A DNA stretch of 64,000 nt from Diplocarpon mali. Taxonomy: Eukaryota; Ascomycota; Leotiomycetes; Helotiales; Drepanopezizaceae. The notes under the pieces were generated by a model. The model was not told the DNA's origin. It worked only from the letters and a program-made list of their open reading frames with translations, and did not search any database. Location of the stretch: positions 17,413 to 81,412 of the forward strand of contig JAENRP010000183.1 of NCBI GenBank assembly GCA_024741835.1, given 5' to 3'. The translations under genes were made by a program, and so were the position numbers. This document shows, one piece after another, positions 24,901 to 35,654 of this stretch. Numbering within the stretch: the stretch's first letter is position 1; each line of letters begins with the position of its first letter.

Positions 24901-25876
24901 CTTTATAACTTCTAAAGCCTTTGAGTATTCTTAGACTAGGCTCTTAAGGTCTTTAGTATAAGAGGGAGTAAGGGCTTTTTCTTACTCTATAGTATTAATA
25001 GTTCTCTTACTAAGATCTGATTTTAAAGTAAAGGCTAAGAATTCCTTAAATAAGGCAAAGGTTATAAGGTCTTGCTTATTAATCCTAAAATGCTTAATGA
25101 TCTTATTTTAAAGGCTAGTAGGTAATCTAAGTAAGAAAAGGCGGCCTCTTTCAACTTCGCTAAGTATTTTCTAGCTGATTAAGGTATTTAATATATAAGT
25201 AAAAGTCCGATAGTAGTTCTTAAGTTCCTTAGGAGTCTAGGTGATTAGAACAAATTCCTTTAAGAAAGTTAGAGTATTGCAAATCTACTATTTATCAAAT
25301 TTATAGAATTTAGACTTAAGAGCTTTAATAAGGAGTTCTTATAAATTATATATTTTCTATTTAAGAAGGGATTTAATAATATCTTTACTTATATAGTTAT
25401 AGTAATAAGGGAGCTAAGAAATCATATCTGCTTATAAAATATTAAAATCGTAATAAGTTTCCTTATATTGCTTAAGGAAATTAGTAATATTAGCTCTTAT
25501 AAAGTGAGAAGCACTAAGGGAACTAAGGAAAGGAAAGTGGCTAGTAATAGCCTTAAATGTGGCTATTATCGTTTTATACTAATTATCTAAGTTAATAGAA
25601 TCTATAGAAGGCAAAAGGGAAGCTTTAATATTGCAAGATTAATTGCTAAAAGGAGTACTTCGAAATTCAAAAGGGCTTAAAGAACGCTTAGAATCCGAGT
25701 TAATCTTAAAGTGATTAAGATAAGTTTAAAAAGATTTAGATAAAGGGTTAGTGAAAAGTTTAAAATTGTTATTATTTTTAGTATTTTCTAATATTAATAT
25801 TAAAAAAGTAGGTAGTAGTCTTAAGTTGTTTAAGGACGTCTTTTTATCCTCTTACTTATAGGCTAGGCCTAGGAGT
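15832..25876 (-). repeat. Nine dispersed 23-nt palindromes in X1
   Basis: Copies start at 15832, 16717, 18103, 19366, 20801, 22767, 22929, 24845 and 25854, each 23 nt. The best ones have 11-nt arms, ACTCGCGGGCC on one side and its complement on the other, around one central base. All nine have a counterpart at the same place in X2, so they predate the split of the two copies. They fall in gag, pol and ORF2. Confidence 0.9.
19235..23600 (-). pseudogene. X1 pol (protease, RT, RNase H, integrase)
   Basis: On the minus strand: protease about 23420-23100, with A-L-I-N-Y-N-S-K-V-N replacing the usual D-D/S-G core; reverse transcriptase about 22350-21450, with a mutated DDI box followed by R-V-K-G, typical of one fungal gypsy lineage; RNase H about 21400-20850; integrase about 20650-19900, with V-Y-N-S-K-A-N and F-F-L-I-Y-N-K-E-A; a C-terminal tail to about 19235. 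No chromodomain was seen, unlike GypB and GypC. Frames are broken by TAA/TAG. A roughly 285-bp gap separates the end of pol from the ORF2 start. Confidence 0.85.
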
Positions 25877-26000
25877 AAAATTTCGGATTCTGCTAAAAGT
25901 TTAATCTACGTTTCTTAAGAGATTTTAAGTAGATGCTAAATAGCTAATAGGAGTATTATGATTAATCGCAATAAGATAAAGTTTACTTAATTAAGGACCA
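23601..26000 (-). pseudogene. X1 gag region
   Basis: The minus-strand gag corresponds to the better-preserved X3 gag at 62325 onwards. A zinc-knuckle remnant (C-N-F-C then a later Cys) lies near 24545-24515. The long stretch between this and the protease is coding by homology to X2 but has no recognised domain. Confidence 0.7.
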
Positions 26001-26053
26001 ATTTCTAAGATAAGGTTTATATATAAGATTCTTCTTAGCCTTTAGGCTAATTC

Positions 26054-26249
26054 TATCGTGCAGAATGGGCGGAGTCTCCACTTATTCTAGAGACCCTCCA
26101 CGTGACTCTGCTAAGTCATAGACTCTCCCTTTTCTTCCGAAGTCTCCTTACTATATATATACTAGATAATAATATAATCAATTATCTTCTCCTACTTCTG
26201 CAAGCCTCTTAAGCGACCTAATAAAGGCCCTCTAGCTAACTGCACCATA
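26054..26249 (+). repeat. Y 5' LTR
   Basis: 196 bp; ends form the inverted pair TATCGTGCAG / CTGCACCATA. A TATA-like CTATATATATACTAG lies near 26150. The bases just after it (GTTATAAGCCC) are the candidate primer-binding site. Confidence 0.88.
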
Positions 26250-26539
26250 GTTATAAGCCCTATAAGTACTTTAATATGCTTTCTCTTTGTATGCAACTAG
26301 CTAAAGGGCCCTTTAAGCTCTTAACCGACTCTTCGAATACTTATAATAACTTAAAGGACCTTTATTTTCAATTAACAAATCTCTATTTTCCGATCGAACC
26401 TTATTTGCAAACTCTAATTTTATATACCTAACCTTTTTCACTAGACTTTATTTAATATATCTAACTCTTTGAGCATCTCTAAGCCTTGCTTTAATACTTT
26501 TGCCTTTTAAGTAAAGTAGTTTAATAAATATATATTCTT

Positions 26540-27400
26540 TACTAAGCTTTATAATATCACTATTTTTGCCGATCTAAGACTCCTATTTAAGTCAATTATA
26601 AAGACTGAGCCTTAAGCTCCCTTTATATAGGAGCTTAAGGAATTAGAAACGGCTAACCTTTGCGTAGTATACGCAAGGTTGTATAAAGAGTATATAATGA
26701 CTTTATCTAAATAGATTTACGCCCGCTTTCCCTTAAGAGATCTATTAAAAGCTCCTCCTTTATAGGCTTTTTATAAAGATATTAAGGATAAATATAAAAT
26801 CCTAATAAAGGAGCACCTTATGCATAAGGAGACTTAGAAGACCTAATGCAAATACTATAAGCTACTACTAAAATAGGTCTTTAAGACTATTAATAGAACG
26901 CTTCTAGCTTCTGCGATAGCTTAAGTATAAATCTAAGCTAAGAAGCTCTCTTCTTTAATACTTAATAGAAATACTCCTATAAGTGGAACTATTGCTAACA
27001 ACTTATATGCTAATTTGGTAAATTAGCAACTCTTACTTTAAGGCCTAGTATCTATTTTAAAGTATGATATTGCGCCTTTTAATAAGGCTATTTAGTCTTA
27101 GATAAGGCTTTAGTACTGCGATATACTACGCTAAGGCAAGATTAAGAGAATTAACACTTAGTAGTAGATCTAGGAGTAGTAGGAGGCGTATTGCCTAATA
27201 GAATAATATAATCTCTTTAAGATTAAAGGGAGATTAAGAGTAATTGACTTTTTAGACTTAGTTATAGTAAAGATTAATCTAAGTTAGGTGACCTACTTAA
27301 AGGAGGAAATAATTACTAATAAGCAAATAGGAACCTTATATAAGTATAATCTAATATAGCTGAGCTACGCCTTGGCAGGTATTAAATCTAATAGGGCAAT
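26540..27400 (+). pseudogene. Y gag-like ORF remnant
   Basis: One plus-strand frame is open for about 280 codons apart from TAA/TAG. It is basic and helix-prone and includes Y-K-D-I-K-D-K-Y-K, L-A-S-A-I-A and N-N-L-Y-A-N-L-V. I recognise no domain; position after the LTR suggests gag. The frame is cut off where the partial X2 LTR begins. 26250-26539 shows no clear frame. Confidence 0.5.
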
Positions 27401-27445
27401 TGATAATAAAGGTCCGCTGGCCTACTAGCAGCTATTACTTAGTAT

Positions 27446-27696
27446 TATATTATAAAACAGAGGGGGGACAACACAAGAATAGGCCTAAGGGAAGACCTAA
27501 AAACCAGAGGAGGAAGCACCATAAGCAGGCTCTCTTAGACAAGATATTAGGAATAAGTCCCAAGTATGGGGTATATTCAATACTTATAACGACGCGCGCT
27601 GTCTCTATATATAGAAGATGGCCCTTTTATCCTCCTACTGTCCTACGCCGATTATATGATATATATTATAAAACCTATCTATCTTAGGTCTTTATA
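27446..27696 (-). repeat. X2 3' LTR, truncated
   Basis: This matches the last third of the LTR at 42469-43222 (plus-strand orientation), including the TCTATATATAGAAG TATA-like box near 27610. An apparent 95-codon plus-strand ORF over it is non-coding LTR sequence. The left boundary is approximate. Confidence 0.82.
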
Positions 27697-28044
27697 TATA
27701 TCTTAAATAATAAAAGTAGTAGCCTCTACTACTATTAATAAAGAATATAAAATAATATAGGTTAAGGTAATAGTATATCAATCACTAGTAAACCCTAAGT
27801 GCGAGAAAACTAATATATTAAAAGGCCTAAATTAGGGCTATATTATTATTAAAGGTAAAAGGAAAAAAAAGAAGAGTTTTTNNNNNNNNNNNNNNNNNNN
27901 NNNNNNNNNNNNNNNNTTTTATATATGCACTTTTTACCTATAGGCTAGGCCCAGGAGTTAGAAAACGAAACTAGCAAAATAAACAAATAAGCTATAAAGT
28001 CGTAAAAACAATTAAAAATAGTACTAACCTAGATATCAATTTTC
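27697..28044. other. X2 3' untranslated region with assembly gap
   Basis: This lies between the ORF3 stop and the 3' LTR. It includes a homopurine/homopyrimidine stretch at 27856-27881, 35 Ns at 27882-27916, and a palindrome at 27936-27958. The low-complexity run may have caused the gap. Confidence 0.6.
27882..27916. other. Assembly gap (35 N)
   Basis: A run of N adjoining an A/T homopolymer-rich stretch; the true length is unknown. Confidence 0.99.
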
Positions 28045-31000
28045 CTTAGTTCTCTTTAAAGGATAGGAAGAACTATTACCAGATAATACTCTCTTTATAA
28101 AGCGCTTACTTTTTCTTAATAGTTTACTATTAGTATTAGAAGAGTCTGGTCTTGGTATTATAAGAGCTTTAGTATTTCGTAAAGATGCTAGTATAATTTA
28201 ATAGCTTTTACTAATAAGGAGGGAGACTTGTATTATAGCATTATTATAATTATCTTCTTTATTATTATTATCATCCTTTGGAAAGTCATCTGCTATTAAG
28301 GGAGACGCAGTAGGAGATTCTATAGCCACAACCTCCTTAGCCTTGGCTTTCTTTAGATTAAGTCGCAGGCTGGGCCTAGGAGTCGTATTAAGGGTTTTTA
28401 TATAAGGCTTTTTAATGCTATACTTCTTAAGAAGAATTATCTTATCAATCATATTATCAGCCTTAATATTATTATTAATGCCTTTCGTCTTAGCCTAGGA
28501 TTTGTCCCTATACAGTTATAGCTTTAAGTATTAAATTAGTTTCTAAGTATAGGTAAAATTATTAAAAAGTTCTTACTTATACTTCTTCAAATAGGTTATT
28601 AGCTAACCTATATCTTTGGATAGCAACTCTTTCATTATTATTACCACTAATAGATCATTCTATAGTTGTCTCCTTATAAGTGCCTTTAATAGTGGGCTAC
28701 CTTTTATTATACTAAGTATTATACGAAACTTGGCTGACGATTCCCTAGTAATACTCTATCTTATAGTGCTCGGTTTCTTTATACAAATGGACTTAATATA
28801 AAACTCATCTAGGTCGGCACCATTTTCAAGTGAGTTATTACTAATAACTTCTATATAGTTGTTACTAATAGTAAGGAACCTACCTTTTCCAGGCTCTTTT
28901 GCCAGACTTTAAGTTAACGAATGTTCCTTATCTTATAAATATAAAGAATAAGGTAGTCTTATTAGAGATATATTCCTTAAGTAGTATCCTAGTCTTAGTA
29001 TTCAATTCTTTCTACTGTATTGCGTTTTATACTAGATTTAGTAAGACCTATTAAGTATTCTTTAAGCGCAAGAGGGTAAAAGCTAATAATTTATAGGATT
29101 TTTCCTATATAGCAAATTCTTTAGTTGATTGTTTTACTATAGGTATTATATAGTAATCGATAGTCCTGCTATTAGGGGAGCTAACCCGCAAGCTGGGCCT
29201 AGGAGTTAGCCTTACGAATCTTATATTAGCGTTAATCTTAGTAGAAATAACTCTCGAATAGTAGTTAATACCTATAAACTATATAGCCTTAGGATACGCT
29301 ACTAGCTTATGTAAAGAATTATAGTAAGTTAATAGAGCATTAAGATATAGCCTATAGTATATCCTTAAAGTCTGTTGTATTAAACTGTAAGTTATATTAT
29401 AAAAGAAGGTAGAAGGAGGGGAAGGCTTCTTATTTAAGATTCGGAAATAGTGCTTATATATTTCCATTTCCTCTTATGCTAATGTTAAAAATGAATTCTT
29501 TCCTTAAGAACTATAACTATGCGTGCGAATTATACTTAAGAATGCGTAGCTAAATAATTTAAGTATATTTAAGAAACCCTTAGTATAAAGCGATATTAAA
29601 GTATCCTTAGTTAGTATCGTTTTATACTAGGCAAGAGTCTAAGCGATATTATAGAATAATTTCAAAGCCTTAAGTGCTACTCTAAACTTAAAGAAACCTA
29701 GCGATATATCTTTTTTAATCTAATTGGCTATTCTATTACTAATAGCTACTATCGCATGATTTCTAAGGTATAATAAGAATAATCTTAGATTAGGAGCAAT
29801 GTAAAATTTATAAAGGTTAGATGATACTTCTTTGTTAGTAATGCCTATTAATGCTAGTCCGTAGTATAGTGCATATTATCGTTTATAAAGGGCATAAAAT
29901 TTCTTAAAATAGAAGTCTTTAAATATCCTTATTATAAATTTACTTAAGCGAGTTTTCATTTCTGGTATTACTATAACTTTAAATTTATTATTATACTATA
30001 GTATCATCTTAACGTTAAGAGGGACTTAATAATATTCTATAGAGATTATTGTTATAGTATCTTTAGGCTTCTCCTTAAGCATATAGTAGTCGCCCTTTGA
30101 TTTCTTATAGTCGATAAAGAACTATATAATATTATCTAAAGAGAATTCGTCTTATTATAGTTTTATAATCTATTTAACAGCTCTTGCTATTACCTTTTAT
30201 ACTAATAAAATATCTCCTTGGTTTTCCTTTTTCAAACGCTTTATTATAGACTTATAGAATTTTAAAATAAACTTTTACAAATCTTTAAAAAAGGTCTATA
30301 CGATATTAGATATATCCTTTTTAGTATTATTAAAAATTTTTAATATATTAGTAATAGGGCTATCTACTTTATCTGTCAGCTTATCTTCTGAGTCTATATT
30401 ATTACATGTTCTGACCTATAGGCTAGGCCTACGACTCGATTTACTTGCTATTAGTATTTAAGGTATTCGGGGCATTTCTAGGGACGGTAATTCAAACTCG
30501 TCTAAGTTAGAAGATAAGTGGTTAGGCTAGTATTCTACTTAAGCTTTAAGTATTATAAGCACCTTATACTTAAGGACTTCTTTATCATATGCTTCTTCCA
30601 CTCGTAGGCCGGGCCTATAAGTTAAGTTGGGCTCGTTTATTAATTCGGCTACTAATAGTAGTAGCTTTGCGGCGGCAGGGATAATAAATTCCCATTTCTC
30701 TGTTTTATTATCAAAGTAGTTTATAGTATACTCGGCGAGATAAATCATCTTTTCTTTTATAATAAGTAGACTGTATTATAATTATTATAAGCCGAGCGTG
30801 TCTAGAACTATTTGATTAAGGAGTGTAAAATTATTATACTAGGCGGGGCTATCTTTTATAATCTAAATAGTAGAGTATATAATAGTACTTAAGAAACCTA
30901 TAAATTTTCTACCTTGCGTACTATTTCCCTATAGCTTTTTTATACCCTCTTAAATAGTGAAATGATTTAATACCTATATGGCCTTTGCTACTAATTAATA

Positions 31001-31540
31001 TGTCTTAAAAATTTTGCCGAGCCCCCGCAGGGCGTTATTAGTAGTAATATTAGTCATAAAGTATATTTGAAAAAGTGTATTATAAGTATCGTCTATAAAT
31101 TATATCAATCTTTTCATATACTCATTTTTCTTATCTTAATTCTTTTAAAATAAATCAATTGAATTAGCATACCTTTAATACTTTTGTAAAAACTTTTCTT
31201 AATTAATACCTTTGCCTTAGAGTTCCTTATTTAAGAAATCATCGAAATCTAAGAATCCTTCCTTAATAGTAGAAATTCTATAGTTAAGCACCTTAATAGA
31301 TGAATTTAGGAATACCTGCTATTCTATCTTACCTAACGTTCTATAGGTGCTTATTATATCTTCTAATAATCTTAGTGACTTACTATCCTATAAGAACCCT
31401 CCCTTTAATATTAGTTTATTATTAGTGGTGCTTAAGGACTTGCTACCTAAGGTAATAACCGATATATTCTTCTTAAGTATAGCCTTTTTACTTATGGTTA
31501 GTAGTGCTATAATGAATTATTTAGTAGGGGGAGGGTAGTT
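28045..31540 (-). pseudogene. X2 ORF3, second large accessory ORF
   Basis: A minus-strand ORF of about 1,160 codons ends at a TGA near 28045 and is otherwise broken only by RIP-type stops. Intact pieces include 30748-30539 and 28452-28198. It is homologous to ORF2 along its length: the N-terminal block (T-Y-R-T-L-G-K-I, F-D-D-F-L, G-N-S-I-Q-G-R-K-F-I-G), a middle block (V-P-L-N-V-K, I-S-L-G-F-F), L-R-I-Y-Y-R-L-Y-L shared word for word, and a C-terminal block (K-Y-K-Q-E-L-F-N, L-Y-R-D-K-S-Q). It is rich in Lys, Asn, Ile and Leu. No known domain, signal peptide or membrane span was recognised. Tandem duplication of an ancestral ORF is the simplest origin. Confidence 0.78.
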
Positions 31541-31999
31541 CTAAATAAAGAGATGATTATTTAAGAAAGATTAATAATATAGGAGGCTTGTATTAGAAAA
31601 GATTGATAACAGAAAGATAATAGTAGTAGTACTGCTAGTGCTAGTATTTAGTAGGATTATAGAAAAGGTAAAAAAAAGTATGATTGTAATACGGGGAGAG
31701 GTTTATTTATAGAGATGGGAATCGCGCTAGTATACAAAGGAAAAGTAGGTATAAAGAGGCTGGAAGTAGGAATAAAAGTGGGGTATAATATATATAAGGA
31801 CCTATAATTAGTGAATGATAATTGTTAAAGGTAAGGATAATATTTTAAAGGTAAGCGTTAGAAAGTTGTATATAAAGGGAATAATCAAAGAATGAATTAT
31901 ATAAAGAGTAAAGTAAATAAAGAATATATATAGAATAAAATAATAGGTTAAGAATAAAGAGGTACTAGTATATAGAAAGTAGATAATCTTAAAAAAAAT
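31541..31999. other. X2 spacer between ORF2 and ORF3
   Basis: Matches 15111-15569 of X1. No conserved frame on either strand. Confidence 0.45.
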
Positions 32000-34900
32000 T
32001 CAATATCTAATTTGCAATCTCTTTAAATAGTTTTTAAAGGGGGGTAGACTATGATTTTCCAAATCGAATCGACTTAATTATTAGTTCTATTATCACTTTA
32101 GAGTCTTCTTCTCTTATATTAGTTCTTATTTTTCAGCGATTTCTCAACTTTAGGGACCTCTCTTAAAGGATCTTTTATTAATACCCTTAGATTTAATAAC
32201 TGAGGTTTATTCGGACTATCTTATAGGCTTAAGCCAGCTGAGTCCAACCTTACTCGCGTGTAGGCTTATAAGTTAGTCTTGGCGTTTCTAAGCTTAAGGG
32301 TAAAAACAGGGGATTGGTTCCCAAATTAGGGTCTAATACTATACTAGCGTTTCGGTTTGCCTCTTTTCCGAATTTTCTTGCAATAATACCTTTATTAATT
32401 AGTGCATTAGGCTCTCGGATAGCATTTACTTTATTGCGCTATCCTTAAGACTTAAGGCTATAAAGAAGCGACTTAGTATTTATAACGTTCGTCTAGGCCT
32501 TAATAAGGGCGTTAAAGAGCTTTTAATTATATTTTATAAAGTGGATTTTCAATTCGTCTTTATTAAGAAGAAATAACTCCTGTACTTCGATTATAACCGA
32601 TGGATCTATCTAAGAGCGTCGACTAATAATAGCTTTAAAGAGGCTATTGCAATTCTTAAGATGAAAAGCTGCTTTAAAAGGTATAGTGGTTCTACTTGTA
32701 TTAATCTATTAAAGTATGAGAGGTTACTTTAAAGTAAAGACTGAAAAGATAAAATCGGAGATTTGAGTCTTATTTTTTAAAGTATTCTTATTATAAACGG
32801 CTGTATAGTTATTATAAAAGGCTATAAAACTACTAGTCTTATAAGAATTGTCTAAAAGCATTTTAAAAAGGTATCCCTATTTTGTTATTATTATAATTAG
32901 ATTGCTATTATTAGTAATAGGTCGCAAGATCTCCTTTTGCTTTAATTTCGCGGTTATTTAAGCTAGTTGAGATTTTAAATTAAGTACTTAGGAAGTCTAT
33001 CGACTTGTCTTCTTTGTGGATAGAGTGAGTTTTATATTCGATTAAGAGCTGACCTACTTATTAAGGCTTTTAGAAGCTGGCCTTTATCTAATTAGTAGGA
33101 TCTGATAATCTAAGACTTACTTTCTAATAAAATTGACTTGCGGGCTAGGACTATAAGTAAAAATCGGAATTTCTTTATTAGTAGTACTTATATCTCTCTT
33201 TATTGAAATGACTTAATTGTAAAGACTAAGGCCAATTAATTAAGGAGGTTTAAGGTAGGCTATAAGCTGATAGGCTCTTTTATTTTTTACTATTATAGCT
33301 AAGAGGTAGAGTCTATAATGTATTTGAAGGACTTATTAAGTGAGATTGAATATCATATTATAGAGAAAATAAGAAGGTATAAAGGTTGCGTTATCTATAG
33401 GGCAGAAGTAATAAAGGTATATCTCTACTTCTTATCTTATTATAAAAAGGAATATACTTATAAAAGCATTATTATTAGTAGTAAAATTGTCGGTTAGGAA
33501 GCGGTATCCAAAGGGTTCAGGTATTATAATTGACCCTTCTTCTTCTATTTCCTCTTACTATTTATTACTTAATAATATTAAAAAGAAAGAATTATTCTAT
33601 TTAATTGGCTTTAATGCCTTTAAGGCTTTGGGATTAGCCTTGAATTTTATAGCACTTAAAGATGCTTCTATTATTAATAGGTTGGATTTGCGTATCTTTA
33701 AAGAGATAAAGAACTGATTATTAGGGTAGATTAGAAAAAGATCGATATCTTTTATTATATAGAGAAGTTTAAGGTATTTAATAGTTTTATTAATATTAAA
33801 TCCTTTATAATTAAGACTATAGTAAACTAAAAGAGAGCGAATATAAAGGTCGCAAAGTCTTTTCCTTTCGATTCTTATACTAAGAAGATACTATCGAAAG
33901 CAAGTCTTTATTATAAAGGACACTTGAATATTATATTATTCTTTAAGCTTAAGGTTGAGAATGACCGATTAAGGTACGTTGCTATAATTATAAATGTCTT
34001 AATTAATAGATTTCTCTTTGCGTTCTCTTTCTTATAAGATAAAATAGTCTCGCTTGGTATCTAAGAGACTAGGTTCTTAACTTTTATAATTATTAAAGAA
34101 TTGAATAATATCTATAGGGGCGAACTTGTTTAGGATAAGCTATTGAATCTATCTAATAGCTCTCTTAATTGTCTTTAGAGCAGTAGGAATAAGGTCTTCC
34201 CTTATATTATTATTTTTAAAATAGTTGTATATAAATATAAAGAAGTTAAGAACTAGCTCCTTTAAGTTATTAAGGAAGGAGTTTAAGCGAGCGTATAATC
34301 CTTTAATTTTAAATTATAAATTAGCTAAAGTAGCTATTAAACGATCTATCCTTTTTAAAGGTTAAGTTAAAATAGGTCGTTTAGCTAAAGGAGAGTCCTT
34401 TAAAGATTCTGAAAATTCTAAAGAGGCTGCGCTAAGCGTTTAGGTAGTTTATTTAGCAGCGGTTTTTAAAATCATTTTAATAAGAGGCAAGTTAGGTCTA
34501 GTTTTAAAATTCTCATTTCTAACTCTTAGTCTAGGACCGCGAGTTAAAATTATATAGTTTAGCACTTATTATATCTTTAAGTTAAGAAGCGAATTTTAAA
34601 GTAGGCTTAATTATAAATAACCAATTCCCTTCTTTATTATTAAAGAATTCTTATCTAAACCTTAGCATAAGAGTCTAGTTCTCTTTTAAAATAAGCAAAT
34701 TATAAGCAGAAGTGCAGAGCCTTAGCATATTAATAATAGTGCTATTAGGTAGGATAATATCTATAGCCTAATTTGATCTTTTTATAGTCTTATTAGCTGC
34801 TATAAGTACTGTATTAGATAAGCCTATAAATCTGCAACCGCGAATTCGATTGCTTCAGAATTTTACTACTCCTTTTTAAATAATAAAGAAATTGAGAATC

Positions 34901-35370
34901 TAAATAGCTTTAGCTATAGGAGTATTTTCCTTAAGAATTTTTAATAACACTTGCCTTCTATTATTAGAATCAATATTTGTTAGGAAGCGTAAATGAAATA
35001 GGAGTCCTCTCTTATTAGTGGCTAAATTATCCAGTTGTCGAATAGATTCTTTCCTTTTATCTTAATCCGTTTTGAAAGTATCGGCCAAGGTTATGTATTA
35101 ATTTGCGTTAATTAAGAATTCCTCTTTAAAGATTCCCTTCAGTTTTAATTCTTTAGTTAAGAAGTTGTTAAATTAGAGAATTCCAGAGGCCACTTAAGTT
35201 GAAAGGTTATTAATAGTATTCGCATAAGCTAAAAGGAGTTTTTATTACTTTATATCTCTTAAGGCTGCGTAGGTCGATTTAAAGCTCTTTAATGATGCAA
35301 TAGCTTTGCTATCTTAAGAGAAGTTTGTAACTAGTGCTTATTTATCCCTTATTATAGTAGATAAAACCAT
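32000..35370 (-). pseudogene. X2 ORF2, first large accessory ORF
   Basis: The start is ATG 35370-35368, with about 1,120 codons to near 32000. The frame agrees with X1: for example, both copies keep K-E-I-L-R-P-I-T-N-N and L-R-I-Y-Y-R-L-Y-L while differing at silent sites. Palindromes at 32252, 33136 and 34522 are translated. The plus-strand open stretch at 33487-33717 is antisense and not the gene. The product is unknown; it shares ancestry with ORF3. It probably needs its own initiation or splicing, since it starts about 285 bp after the pol stop. Confidence 0.78.
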
Positions 35371-35654
35371 TTGTAAGTTCTTTAGAGGTATATTACTTAT
35401 AAAAGATAGGGAGTATAAATAAGAGAGTTCAATAGGGTATAAGAATTAAAAGGGCATATAAGTTGCAATAGGTTTATTATATATATATTAAGGAAATTGG
35501 ACTTTTTATTTATTATTTAAGGAAAGTAATAGGAATGCTATAATTAAAGGCTAATATTAAGAATGTAAAATAAGTCAGAGTAGGCAAGAATTTAAAGTAA
35601 TTTTAAAAGATCTATATTTTAAATAATAAAGGAGGCGTCCTTACCGAAAATGTA

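Larger units (their letters stand above)
14474..26053 (-). mobile_element. X1, giant Ty3/gypsy element, main internal part
   Basis: X1 runs right to left. Its 5' LTR is at 44088-44839 (with five bases at 26049-26053 on the near side of Y), followed by gag, pol, ORF2 and the start of ORF3 here, then ORF3 continues at 1-248. It is collinear with X2 at a nearly constant offset of 16,420 bp. It is inserted in GypC: its LTR end at 44839 abuts GypC pol at 44840. Confidence 0.88.

Noticed and set aside
26054..26249. Short inverted-repeat DNA transposon (MITE) with TA target site
   Set aside because: A second copy at 43891-44087 in the same orientation, the shared AATTC duplication and an adjacent polypurine tract fit LTRs better.
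27400..27687. 95-codon plus-strand ORF with a basic K/R-rich stretch
   Set aside because: It lies across the truncated X2 LTR, and the same DNA in two other X LTRs is not open; LTR sequence, not a gene.
28616..28801. Plus-strand ORF opposite ORF3 C-terminus
   Set aside because: The minus-strand ORF3 frame is continuous through it and homologous to ORF2.
31347..31538. Hydrophobic plus-strand ORF
   Set aside because: Antisense to the conserved start of ORF3; no start context or conservation of its own.
33487..33717. 76-codon plus-strand ORF in X2
   Set aside because: It is antisense to ORF2, whose minus-strand frame is conserved between X1 and X2; the plus frame breaks down on both sides.
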